A DNA stretch of 64,000 nt from Bryum argenteum (Eukaryota > Streptophyta > Bryopsida > Bryales > Bryaceae), in NCBI GenBank assembly GCA_037043015.1, contig CM073328.1:11381495-11445494 (forward strand), read 5' to 3'. Position 1 is the first letter of the stretch. Every line of letters begins with the position of its first letter. A model generated the notes under the pieces. The model saw nothing but the letters and a program-made list of their open reading frames with translations. It did not search any database and was not told the origin of the DNA. This document shows, piece after piece, positions 44,723 through 56,139 of this stretch. Made by a program: the position numbers and the translations under genes.

Positions 44723-45208
44723 TAGTCCGGGTATAGTGTAAGTGGCTTAAGTTATCGACTTTAGGTGTGTCTACCTTTGTTGTAGTTTTCCTCAGAAATC
44801 TCCCTCCTGCCCTGGCTACGCCATTGGGACCATGTATAATGCTTTTTCGCAGTTGCGTTCTAAAAGAACAGAAAGCAAAAGAAAAAACAGTCGAGGAACG
44901 GGGCCAATGGTTTTTTAGAGGAATATTGAATCAAATGAACTTTTGAACAGTTAGATAGTGTCCATTCCCCACTCCACTGTTCTACAATCATAGATCACAA
45001 AGTTTTTCTTTCTTTGAGTTTTAAAGCCTCAACAGAAAGTGCATTTCATTGCAAACAGTACAACAGACACAATTTCAATATATGAATAGCTGGTAATGGC
45101 AGTAATATGGTAATGTAAGTATTTCTTGTTCATAGCAGCTTGATCATATTAGATTGAGGTGACTAGGGTTAGAGCACGAGTGGCAGGCATAGCAACTGAG
45201 AAGTCGTA
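44723..45208. repeat. 486-bp direct repeat, copy 2
   Basis: Identical to 42,442-42,927. It begins 82 bases past the stop of the RNxxxH gene, so it may serve as that gene's 3' untranslated region and poly(A) site. Confidence 0.95.
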
Positions 45209-45289
45209 CTGCTTAGAAGATTGACCAGAAGACTTGACCGGTAGCTCCTTGAGTGGCACAGATAAAAGTGACACCAAAGTTGAAGGAGT

Positions 45290-45920
45290 TCACTGGAACG
45301 AGGCGGGCAGCAAAGTCTTAAACATGTTGTATTTCGTAATTATTTTGACTTGAGCCGGGTGCTTCACTTCAAGCTCCGGCCACTTATTGATGGCGAGTCT
45401 ACACCCATGAATCATCGACTCCAAGGCCTCCACGCTCTCACAATGAGCGGTAGCATTCCGTGCATTGATAACCACCTGTGATAGTTCCTTGAATCGCTCG
45501 AAATCATCTCTTCCTGGATTGCGTCCAAACTCCCCAAAAGCACGGCAAGCAAGCTGGACCACAAATGTAATTAAAACAAAATTACTCAACCTAAAAAATA
45601 ATTACAACAATCCAATGGATTCAAAGTAAAGTAAGGAAGAAACTTACAAAAACCATCCGCTGGATAGTAGGGTCAGAGTCAAAGAACTGGCGTCCTTCCC
45701 CGTCGATCTCCCCACGTTTCTGAACCGCCCATTTTAAAATCTCTCCAGCAATTATTATAACCTCTTTTTCACAAAACCCGAATAGAATGTCTTTTTGTGT
45801 TTTCACTTCCACCTTTTGGTCAGCAATTTCTTTCTCCAGGTCAGCCATGCGCTTCTCCATGCGTTCCTGCCATGATGCTGAGGGAGCAAGTGTCGGATAC
45901 TCTTCACCAGCCATGTCCAT
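45290..45920 (-). CDS. small helical protein with HEPN-style RNxxxH motif
   Basis: Two exons, 45,920-45,648 and 45,553-45,290, join in phase 0 (GTAAGT donor, GTCCAG acceptor) into 178 residues. Residues about 15-50 form a coiled coil (SWQERMEKRMADLEKEIADQ). A helical domain follows (KEVIIIAGEILKWAVQKRGE, QRMVF|LACRAFGEFG). At residues 123-128 is RNATAH, which fits the RNxxxH signature of HEPN ribonuclease and nucleotide-binding folds, sitting in a helix (FERFKELSQVVINARNATAH). The family is not recognised. HEPN membership rests on one short motif and helix content. The start could be M3 (MAGEEYPT), which has a better context. It lies beside the Borealin-like gene on the same strand. Confidence 0.7.
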
Positions 45921-46975
45921 TCACCTACACAACATACACAACAAGATGCCTTTCACCACCACACAACAACGTGAATTCAAATCAAATTAATCGCAACCCT
46001 AAATCGAAGCCTAAAGTCTTAGTACGTATCTCACATCATAGCAGCAGGTAGAAAGTGGTATCCATGGAATCCCCTTCACCGAATTTCCTAATGAAGAAAT
46101 GTGCACGACCTGCTATCTTTATCTTGATATCCAACCATTGAACCTTAATAAAACTTAAAACTCAAAACAGAAAATCTACCAAAACTCTAAGAGCATCGAG
46201 AGCACAAATTCAATGCGGAAACGGCGCAGAAGTGAATTAAAATTTGGACGAACTTTAAACTTCTCAGAATCGTTAAAACTAGCGTGCCTTGTGCCCTGTG
46301 CCAAGAACGTTGCCACAACAGAAAAATCGCAGGGTTATCGACCAGCATTCACACCCCTGCAAACAAAAGCGCACATCACCCGCACTTCTACCAACCTAAG
46401 GTACACCAAAACCGCGCTACGACACTAGCTGTAAAGCTATTCCTTCTCTTCTCTCTATCCTCTTCTATCAATAGCACCGGGGCGCCAGAAAAACGAACCC
46501 AATCGAGATTGAAAACAAACGTTAAACCTCGAAAAATAGCGCAAACGAAAGGCAATCTTTCGAAACTCCAACTACAAATTCCGAAACTCCAAATACGAAC
46601 TTGTCGTTCGGAGTTTCGAAATTCGAATTTGAAACCTTCGATCCTCCTCAAGTATCCAGCGCCGCACCTCCTTCACGCACGCTGATGATGCACCCAAAGT
46701 TAATGCACAGCCTTCGCGCACGCCAACATCACCCAAACCCTTGCGCCTCTTCGATGCTTAACCTCGTCCGCCTAGTCGCGTGCACAAACTTAACGCTAAG
46801 CTTACCCTCACACCCTCTCTTCCAATTTCACACAATGTCGGACCCTAAGCTTACCCTCACACCCTCTCCAGCAGCTCCAAACACGTCACCCTCACAGAGA
46901 GGTACGAAGACCTCAGGAAATGGTGAAACCACGATGGCGAAGACTCCCGCGCATACAAAAACCTTCAAAAAACAA
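45921..46975. other. spacer, no gene seen
   Basis: 5' flank of the RNxxxH gene. Plus-strand frames here (46,284-47,032) are Pro/Thr/Ser-rich without motifs. Confidence 0.4.
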
Positions 46976-46978
46976 CCA

Positions 46979-47090
46979 AACTGGCGCGAGAAAACGGAGC
47001 TGGCGCAAGGAAGCGTAGCTGGCGCGAGTTAACGAAGCTGGCACGGGTAAATGAAGCTGGCGCGAGGAAGGAGACAAAACGACAAAGGAA
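46979..47090. repeat. short tandem repeat, GCTGGCGCGAG units
   Basis: About five units of AGCTGGCGCGAGnnAACGA-type sequence, 20-24 bases each. Confidence 0.75.
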
Positions 47091-47104
47091 GGTGGTCACG
47101 CTCG

Positions 47105-47250
47105 TTCCCCAAGCGTTCTCAAGGCTGCCCACTGCAAGGCCTGCCCAGGTTTTGAAAATTGTGCCCAGTTAAAAAGGCTGCCCGGTTTATGAAAAAACTT
47201 CAAGAAAATTTACAAGGCCTGCCCAACTTTTGAAAAAGCTTTTAGAAAAG
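47105..47250. repeat. repeats of AAGGCTGCCC / AAGGCCTGCCC
   Basis: Four spaced copies of an AAGG(C)CTGCCC motif followed by TTTTGAAAA-like sequence. The same AAGGCTGCCC appears at 36,717 inside the piggyBac region. Confidence 0.55.
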
Positions 47251-47261
47251 GTTCCATGAAT

Positions 47262-47572
47262 GTGGTTAATAAGTGTTAAAAATAATAATTAAAAACTGAA
47301 ACACTAAATGTCACACGTCACGTTAGAGTTAGAACACTAATATTCAATGTGTAAACACTAAATGCGAGAGCATGAAAGCTTCCTTTGATGGTTTAGAATC
47401 TATTGCAATTGGTGAATTTAACAAAAGACAAAGAGCATTAATTGCAATGGCAACCCAAACTGAACACTAATCTTTAAATAATTGACTAATAATGTTATAA
47501 ATGGAAGATCAGTTGAAAACATTAATTTTCATATAACATTAATCAATAACTTTTGTGTAATATTATGAAAAA
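47262..47572. mobile_element. MITE, family A copy 3 (diverged)
   Basis: It holds AACACTAAATGTCACACGTC, AAATGCGAGAGCATG, ATTGCAAT and ATTAATCAATAACTTTTGTGTAAT in the family order. An eroded inverse copy seems to follow at 47,620-47,910. Confidence 0.55.
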
Positions 47573-47579
47573 CCTTCAT

Positions 47580-49185
47580 ACGTTCTCGGGAAGATAACAT
47601 ATAACTCAATTATGTTTATATGTGTTGTTGATTAGTGGTCATTTTAATATTAGTGTTACTTATTTCTAACACTTTAAAATTACACTTTTTCCTAACACTT
47701 CTAAAATAAGTGTCAAGTTGGGACGCGATTCTCAATAAATATTGCTTGTCTTTTGTTAAAGCCACCCACTGCACCAATTCTAAGACTGAGATAATTCAAA
47801 ATCCAAACAAATTTCCATGTTTACATTTAATGTTATATTTTGAAGATTACATTTTTAGCAGTAAAGGTGTTAGGACTGACATTTACTGTTTTAGTTCGCA
47901 ATTAACAATTGTTATCTTAAGCAAAAGCATGGCAGGTACGCTTAACGACTTCATTGGCAATAATGTACAGTTAAAGGCCGGCTCGCACTTGGCCTTTGCG
48001 GTAATGAATGTGATGCAATCAAACCAATTCCCCGTACGCCATCCAAAATAAATATTTATCTATTTAAATTATTTAGTATGTTTTTGTCTTACTTTAGTTT
48101 CGTCGACGAGGAACTCGGAGAGGGTTTTACCCCAAAAAAATATAAAGGAAAATCATCACCGTCGTCGTCATCGTCATGGTAGTCGTAGTCGTCATGTGTC
48201 CTTTTACATTACCATAGCTATTCAAATATTCATGAAATAAACCAAAAACAAACTAGGGCTACGCGTTGCTACGCACAACCGTCGACGAATTATACTTTCA
48301 GCCAATCTCACTCTATTGTTTCTCTCTCACTCTAGCAAATTATACTTATCTAGCCAATCTCAATCGACTGTCGCTCTCTCATTCTCCAAAAGCAAACTAG
48401 AAATCTACATTAATCGGTGATAAACCTGAATTGAAACTTTTCTTCCGCAATCTCATTCTGTTTTGTTTCATACCCTCCTTCCCTTCTTTTGGTCTCAGCC
48501 CGGGTATTGCTTAAGCCGCACTCATTGCAGTTATTACCCATGTAAGGTAACACCAGCTTAATTTAGTGTACCTAGAAGTGAGTGCTCTCAAATAGAGCGG
48601 TACCAATACCAATAATGGAGCTCTAGGCTTCTTCACCAAGAGGTACATAATAGATTCAGAATCCAACTTATAATGTCATGTACTCATAGTAAATATTATA
48701 GGGTGTCCAATTAGGGTATCATTTTATAAAGATGCCTTTGAGGACTCATAGAAAATTGCAAAAGAGTTATAAAATAATGAATTCACTTGGATTATCCTTT
48801 CACTTACTTTCTTCCATCATGCACTAATGCACCAAAAACATTTACACTCATAACTTCACTACAAATTTCCTATGCTCAAATTTAAGTCAGTGTTAGGCAC
48901 TCTTCCTTATTCTAGTCACTTACCTTCTCTTTCCTAGGTACATGTAAGGGTAGATTGTCATAGCACCATTAGCTTTGCATAGGTGGTTAGGGCAGTCATC
49001 GTTCCCAACAATGAGGATGTCGGTTCTATTCTTAAGCTCAATGTGGTGCTCGTCACCTTAGGGCAAGCCTCCATATGGTCTTAATCTAACTTTTTGAAAG
49101 AAATTCATGTGATACTTTTGAAGTAAATGTATGAAACATTACTTATTTGTGTGAAAATTTAATAAATTTTAATTAGAGATAGTGC
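47580..49185. other. spacer, no gene seen
   Basis: It contains the eroded MITE copy noted above, GTC/GTA simple repeats near 48,160-48,200 and CTAGGGCTACGCGTTGCTACGC at about 48,256. No gene is recognised. Confidence 0.45.
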
Positions 49186-49189
49186 CCAC

Positions 49190-49835
49190 CCTTGTCTAAG
49201 CCATAATAAAATATCCAGAAAAAATATTCTCTTTTGTGCTGAAATATATAAGCCAAATGTTTGGTTGGTGGCTTTGTCAACAAGTTCTTAGAGGTCATTG
49301 GCTGAATTGAGACACTAGAGACATAGTTGAAAGAGCATATTTGTGTAAGCACTTACTTCATTGACAAATCCGGCCACCAACAAGATGTGTGGGGAGGAAA
49401 ATCTACAATCTCAAAGTACTTATGGTCTGAATTTTTTTGCAAATTGCCAAAATGACTTAATTTCAAAAAGTTAAAGAAAATAGGAAGTGGATTAACAAGC
49501 CTTTCCGCGACCCTAGGTGGTATAGGTAGGGAGACAATGACTCTGTATCTATCTTTGTTTGGAATCCTTTCGTGGGCCACCTTCATATAAAAAACTACCT
49601 TCAAATCAAATACCACCTCATCATGTACAGGATGGAATGTTTGTTAACCCTTTCACAACTTTCACTGAACCATCAGTTCACTATGTAAAAGTTGTTATGT
49701 ATATCTACTTAAACAAATTCCAAAAATCCCAGATGTATTTCTCCAAGAGATACTTTCCACCATGTCGATGTCCACACTTGACCTAATACTCTCATCATAA
49801 TTTGCAACAACAAATTCTGTACAGGAGAAGAAACA
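49190..49835. repeat. segment duplicated in inverse at 56,140-56,765
   Basis: Blocks such as AATACTCTCATCATAATTTG, ACAGGATGGAATGT, TGTATATCTACTTAAACAAA and GCCACCAAC match 56,140-56,765 on the other strand along the whole length. Translated frames in both look alike (NPFTTF, VVMYIYLNKFQ), but no intact gene remains; it could be a gene or transposon relic. Confidence 0.75.
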
Positions 49836-49900
49836 ACTTGGAAACAGTTTCTTGCACATAATCAACAATAACGTGATGTTAGTATGTGTATGAAGAGACG

Positions 49901-51645
49901 CTAGTATTTCTCATTGATATGGGCAATCTCAAGGAAGAGCCGATGCAGGGACTGAGGTTTAGAAAAGAAGGGGCAATGGTCACTGCCTCGCAAGGTAAAG
50001 ACCCGCTCGGGGGGATTGTCTTCAATAACCGCATGTTGCGCAGTGAACGGTAAGGCTTGATCTGCTGTTGTTGAGATGTAGTATCTTCTTACTGTGCCGT
50101 AATTCATTCCTGTCAGCAACAGCTTCTCCATTGCTGGTGCGAATGGCGTTGCTCGCATCGAATGCGTTGCCAAGGCTACGTCCTGCCATGGCATGGTCAT
50201 TAGCATTCGGCGTTTGAAATGAAAAAAACATTAGAACTGTGTTGTGGGGATTGCTTACCTTTGCTGGACAGGTGTTGAAGAAAAGCTCGCCCGTTAAGGT
50301 CTTGTCGAATGTCAGTGCCGTTGGTGGCTTCCTTCTTCCGTTTCCGTATATAAATATTTGCGCCTTGGCCATTAGAACGTCCGCACTTTGCACCTACAAT
50401 TATAATATAACCTCAGTCTGGCAATATTTTTACAGAAATGGCAGGGGTCGAAAAGCGAGGTGATATTACAAGGATAGCGATATTTGTGAAAAGCAATGGG
50501 TGTACTGTAATGGCATTGGAGATTTCATTTCGGGAAATGTACATATATGACACCAAAACAGACAAGATGGTAGTTTTGGTGTCAAGATAGTACTTGAAAT
50601 ATTGCCCAGTTTAACGGAATTGAGTTTTATAGGTAATCGTTGGTAAATGACAAGAATATGTGGACAAGATTTGAATGAGATATAGCGAGCTTACATGCTT
50701 TTGAAGAATATCGAAGGCACTTTGGTTGTTCTTTACCATCGTTGCTGCAATGAAGATTGCTTTGGAGATCAGTTGTGGAAAACACTCCATTGCATAGGAG
50801 ATGCATGCTCCTCCTATGCTGTGACCGACCAAGATCACCTGTGGACACACACACCGAAACACTGAACATGTCTGATAGAATACCAACTGCCATTGCAAAT
50901 TCTGAAAGGGTCAATGCAAGTACTTGTCAAATCAGCAATATTGGTGAGCTGGGATACTCTACCTTTTCATGGCCAGGTGCATTTTGCATTTTTCTCAAGA
51001 CGTCCAAAAGAGGTTTTGAGTATTGCAGAAGGCTAGTGATACGATTGGGGTCTGTGGGCTCAATGCCGGAGCCCATTAGGTCAACAGCTGTGGCTTTGAA
51101 TCCAGAGTCTTCCAGCAAAGCTATGGACTTATACCAACACCATGCTCCTAGGCCTCCTCCATGCACCAATACGAAATGAGTACTCTCCAAGCTCACATCC
51201 ATGTACCTATCCTGAATATCAGATACAACATCGTTGTTAAAATAATGCGGAAGCTTCTACATTGGGGAATTGTAAGCAAAGGTGGAGTGACTACCTTTCT
51301 TAGGTGCATAGATGGAACGGGGTCGAGCAAAGAGTCGATGTCTCGTCGAACTTGAGTACTGTAGCTCCGCGAAAAATCAAGCCTTCCATAGCCTTTCATG
51401 TCTCTTCCGGAGTAACTATGTCTTGGAGGCTCTATGATAGCCTCCTCAAGCATTTTGCTGTGAGAACTCAAACTAGCTATGTAGAGCTCATGCTTTGCCA
51501 TGGCTATTGCTTGGTCCTTGATTGTTTGCTCATCCAGAATTGTACCTGTATGTGCTTTGATATTGCAACTTGGTTTGGACTTCTTGTCTTCCTGCTGCTG
51601 CTTCTGCTTCTTTTTTGAACGAATGCGAGTGAATTGATTCCCCAT
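49901..51645 (-). CDS. MES-family methylesterase (alpha/beta hydrolase)
   Basis: Five exons, 51,645-51,295, 51,211-50,963, 50,838-50,695, 50,393-50,259 and 50,182-49,901, all in phase 0 with GT-AG ends, give 386 residues. MES enzymes remove methyl groups from methyl esters of hormones such as IAA and salicylate. The extended N-terminus starting MGN, rich in Lys/Gln and then Ser/Arg, matches the Arabidopsis MES11-15 type, some of which enter plastids. HGGGLGAWCWYK forms the oxyanion hole. The triad is Ser207 in GHSIGGA, Asp334 in TTADQALP and His362 in GSDHCPFFSKPQ. MGN could also be N-myristoylated. An acceptor (TTCTAG) just before the ATG suggests an intron in the leader. Confidence 0.9.
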
Positions 51646-53664
51646 TGTTACTAGAATCAAAAGCTTCTGACCATGAAGATTCGATCACCAGCACGCTTTG
51701 TCGTGTCCTATCTCATCTGCAACACGCACGCCCGGTGAATTCTTTCACAAAATAGTGATCAATACAAAAGATGGCATAAATCATGCATGCTTGAAGCAGT
51801 ATTGTCAATGTTGCAGCATTGCTTTAACTCGGAAAGGTTTAGTTTCATATAGAACGAATCACCAAAGGGCTGCATTAGGAATTTGATATTTACCTCACTA
51901 GCCTGCTTAGAACAAACAGAACATCAGGCATCTCTATACAACAAGGTAAACTATCTCGGCTGTACTAGAAGTTCGTTCCATGTAGAATATCACTCCTCGA
52001 TGACAAATTCCAACAGTAATGTGCAAGACCACATGACAATCTAGTAGAGCGTCATCCTCCTTGTAGGTTTGACTGAGAGATTGAAATAGAGAATATAAAA
52101 GAACGGCAGGCTCAGAAAGTCAAAACATAAAATTGATGTTAATAAAAACAAAGGCTAAGCAAAATCCATCGTTCAGGAACTTAACGAATCTTGAGTACAT
52201 GCTCGCAAGGCAACAAGTAAAGATTTTCTAGAAGCTTAAGGAATGAAGTTATCTAGGCAGAGCTAGCCGCAAAGTCGGCTTATATACTACCTCTTTAAGA
52301 AGAGAGTGTAGATGATTTAAACCCTGAAGCTGTGTGTGTGGGAAAAGAGAAAGCGAAAAAGCGAAGCTCAGGTCCACAAACAGATAGAGAATGTTCACGC
52401 TACTCTAAGAGCATCAAGTGCTCGGCGTCGACCACGACAGTAATTGCTACAGTTGAGCTAGAAACCATGTATGATAAAGAGCTACGGTAAACGCCTCGGC
52501 ACGATTGAAGCATCTTCTTCCCAGAGTGCAGACTTTTTAGTACCTCACATGTCAGACGGAATTTTCTCTATCTTGAGGCATTTGACTAAGCCATGGAAAG
52601 AAGAAAGCCTACAGCGAAATAGTACAAGGGACTTCAAGTGCAAGAAGAAAGCTAGAGCTTGAGAGTTAGGCATTCAAAGACTGAGGACAAAAAGGAGACG
52701 ACACAGGCGTCGTCGAAAACGAATAATGTAATAATACGCACCTCATCTTTGTGATCATTCTCCGAAGACAATACGCCTCTCAGAAGCGGACGAGTAATGA
52801 AGAAACTGGTCGTCCGACACACTCCGCGCCATAAAGGTATACCGTTTTTGTTGATTGAAAATGGAGTATCGTTCCGTCAGTCACCATCGCTTCACTTCAC
52901 AACAAAAGTATCATAACAAACGTACTCTGAAAGCTCGTGACATGCAACACCTCAGCACTCCCGCTGTAGACATTAAGAAACCCGTCGATTGCAACATAAA
53001 AACATCGGTATCATTGCAACAACTAGCAAACAAGCATCCTCTTCGCATAATCCGCTGTAATGGCCAGTCCTTACGTCCGTATCGTCCCTAACAATTGCAA
53101 GCTCCACCTTCTCTCTGCAATCTCCAGCATCAGCTCGAAAAATTCCATACAGTTAGAATCATCGGCACTACCACCTGCGGTACACTCTTAACGCCATTCC
53201 CTGCAGACTGTCGATAACAATCAAGAATCACCTCTATGATTAGCGACGAGCTTCCCGAAACAAAGACTGAGCTGACACTGACTGCCAGACACTCAATTCC
53301 TCGACACTTTCTAAAAGCTGTTACTGCGAGCTTACACAGTCGTTGTACACTACGGTTTCTTCCGTAACTCAAGCTCCATACATAAATATAAAAAAAAACA
53401 AGCGTAAATTAAACCTTCGCGTCACAACAGCAACATCGTTTGAATTACTGCGAGCACAGTCGGTTTCTTCCGCAACTTGAAATTCAAAACAAGCGTAAAT
53501 TATTTCTTTCCGTCACAACCGCAACATTGTTTGAATTGGCTTTCTTTACTTACGTGAAATGCACGTTACTCTTCCATAGCTGCAGCGGCATTAATTACTT
53601 GGATGGCCACGCTCTGGCTGTGCACAACAACGACAAGGCTTGATTAGGAGCAATAAATGCTTAC
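51646..53664. other. upstream region of the methylesterase, no gene confirmed
   Basis: It probably holds the leader intron and promoter. Short frames at 52,470-53,370 have no recognisable domain. CGGTTTCTTCCGYAACT recurs at about 53,350 and 53,460, a short duplication. Confidence 0.35.
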
Positions 53665-53797
53665 CAAGAGGTTGTTAATGCAGCAAATTCAATGCGTACA
53701 AGTTCAGTAAGATGCTCACTGCTCACTGGCGAGTTTTCTGGCGCTTCTTCTTCTTCTTCTTCTTCTTCTGCTGGTTCCTGTTCCTTCTTTTCTTCCT
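53665..53797 (-). CDS. possible acidic exon
   Basis: A frame between a strong pyrimidine-rich acceptor (TTTTCTTTTAACTAG) and a donor (CTTG|GTAAGC) encodes EEKKEQEPA, eight or so Glu, then APENSPVSSEHLTELVRIEF. The Glu run is a (GAA)n repeat on this strand. It looks like an internal exon of an unidentified minus-strand gene, but no partner exon was found, and the microsatellite could produce this by chance. Confidence 0.25.
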
Positions 53798-54141
53798 CTA
53801 GTTAAAAGAAAAAAAATGAGCGCTCTGGCAGATCTACTTGGGGATAGCGAGCTTCTGTTGTTGAGTTATAGCAACGCTGCTTGCTGCTGCAGGTTCTGGA
53901 CTGCCATGTCTGGAGATGCGGAAGGTAGTCAGTGACTGAACTCTGTTCATCCATTTGGCTCTGAATGTAACTACGTTCGTTCGAGTTTTCATCCACTGCA
54001 TGATGGTGACGCTTCCAAGGGGTGTTTGAAGGGGTGTTTTATACCAAAATAGATGTTAGCCAAAATTTTAAAAATAAATTTTGATTGGAATGAAGTAGCC
54101 TTTAATTTTAAAAATTCACAAGATAGATAGATAGAAACTCC

Positions 54142-54210
54142 GGTCCTTTCTAAGGGGCCGGCGTGAATGAAGTGTCCGTTCGTAATGCTAATATCCCGAT
54201 GGCCACCGGA
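54142..54210. repeat. dispersed short repeat, copy near 54.2 kb
   Basis: GGCCGGCGTGAATGAAGTGTCCGTTCG core, as at 14.7, 21.6 and 27.1 kb. Confidence 0.45.
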
Positions 54211-54399
54211 CAAGGGGAATTAGAACAATAATACTTCCCCCTCTCGAGCTAGATAAAAATTTACAAGCAATAGATATGTAGACTGACATATGAACGAAAT
54301 TGATGTACGGGAATAGGTTTGTGTAAGTGAGCGGGCTTTGTTAAAAGTTGTTAAATTTGTACGTGCTAATAATAGAACCTTTTCGAAACGTGTCAAAAG

Positions 54400-55438
54400 C
54401 TACACTAAAAACTATATTTAGTGTTGGCAACACTGAACACAAACAACACCATCAATTGTCAACAAGGGTAGAATTGTAGTAACTCTAATTGTCAATTCCA
54501 ACACCAATTGTGAACAATAGTAAGAATTTAAGGATTGAAAAGTGAAGAAGTTGACATTTAGTGTTAGATTTTGATTTAGTGTTAGCCAACTTTGCAACTT
54601 TGGTGGCTAAAAGAGAGGCTACCATTAACCCCTGAATCTTCTTAGTGTTTTTTGGGAGCTTGAAACCTCAAAACTGCGATTCTTTACCTCTAAGCACTCG
54701 TGGGGGTGTGAACCAATTTTTTTTCCTTTTTTGAGACTTCCAACCGGAAGATCTTGTACTTAAGAACATGCTTGATTACAATTCAAAAAATTGACCGTTG
54801 GATGTTTATAACTTGAGAGATCATAACATCCAAAGTTTGTCTCCCAAGTTTTTTTGGGCTTTGCAAAGATTGGTTTTGAAATTTTTGGAGGCTGCCCTTG
54901 TAAAATTGGTAAACTTTTTGACTTGAGTCACTTTGAAATTTGAGTAGTAATTTAGTAATGAACATGTTTCAAAAAACAGATTTTAAAAAAGTTACTTATT
55001 TAAACTGCCCCATCTCGGCTCACAACCCAAGAATCGTCCTAGAAGACTCAAAAATTGGAATTTGACTTTGCAAATTTTACCACATACATTTTGCAGTATA
55101 AGGAGAACCCAATTAAAATCTTACGCAAAAATATTACTTCTAACCCCTTCATCTAGGCTGCCCGGAATTCCAAAAACCCATTTGGGGCTTCAAGGAGAGT
55201 TAGGGGTTAAGATATGGTGGCCCCTCATTACACTAATTGTCTACAAGTTGACTATAAAAGGGAGGCTGCCATTAAGAAAGGGTGACACCCCAATACACTA
55301 ATTGTCTACAAGTTGACTATAAAAGTAAGGGTGGCACTCCAATACACTAATTGTCCACAAGCTGACTAATAGTGTTGAAGCATGATGGTGGTAATTACAC
55401 CAATTGTCATCCAACACTAAATATAATTTTCAGTGTAG
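54400..55438. mobile_element. TIR element interrupted by a TTAA MITE
   Basis: Left end CTACACTAAAAACTATATTT plus AGTGTTGG and right end CCAACACTAAATATAATTTT plus CAGTGTAG are inverted, 25 of 28 matching. Flanks TGTCAAAAG and TGTAAAAGT are only loosely alike. Without the insertion at 54,625-55,210 the element is about 450 bp. Its right part holds three diverged tandem units with CACTAATTGTCTACAAGTTG. Confidence 0.7.
54625..55210. mobile_element. piggyBac-like MITE, TTAA flanked, nested
   Basis: TTAA at 54,625-54,628 and 55,207-55,210. The right 355 bases match the right part of the 20.7 kb element; the left 225 bases do not, and instead match 27,480-27,670. The ends CCCCTGAATC and TTAGGGG are inverted only over a few bases. 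Confidence 0.7.
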
Positions 55439-56139
55439 TGTAAAAGTATAAGATTACTGTTAGGGATGTTAAATAAGTTGTAAGAGAAGTAAGTTATTTC
55501 ATATTTTGTCACAACAAAAGTGATTACCATAATTAAAAGTAGGTAAGTAGATAAGTATACTTTTAGAAAGTGCCATGGCCATTCTTGGGAAGGGACAAAA
55601 TCATTTCGCCAAGATGAATCGTTTTGGCTCAACTTGCTCAACTTTTCATTCAACTTTTCATTCTTTTCCATGGGTGGACATGAAAGTTTGAATACTTCTC
55701 TTGTTAATTTCTTACGACTTTGTGAAAACCCTTGGCCAAACCTTTGAACATGTACACATTCACTTTCTCAAATTCTCCCTCCTTCAACCAGTTTTCTTCC
55801 ACCAAAAAATATTACGCCACATACACATAAATAATTTCATCATGACCCTCTTGTTTTTCTCCTAGATCTGTAATTGGGCCATTTTGTAGTTTTGATGATT
55901 TGAAGGGCACATTTACTTGAAAATTCAATACCTCACGATGAGGCGGCTGTTTTGCGGCCCAATAATTTTCTAAGATTCTAAATAAATAATCTGCTTCCAG
56001 CAACACCTCATGAGGCCCGATCCAACTGGTGGTGCCCGAGATCAAAAAGTCGCGTACAAAAGAAAACAAAACAAACTACCTACGTATATGGATATTATAT
56101 AATCATGTTTTATGTTCAAGAAACTAGTTTCAAATCGTT
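55439..56139. other. spacer, no gene seen
   Basis: Minus frames of about 85 codons have no recognisable content. Confidence 0.45.

Noticed and set aside
42442-45208. The 486-bp direct repeats as LTRs of a retrotransposon
   Set aside because: The ends are not TG..CA, no target duplication flanks the pair, and the 1.8 kb between them encodes a spliced host-like gene rather than retroelement parts.
50757-51179. A 140-codon plus-strand frame opposite the methylesterase
   Set aside because: It crosses the introns of the minus-strand gene and lacks any family motif.
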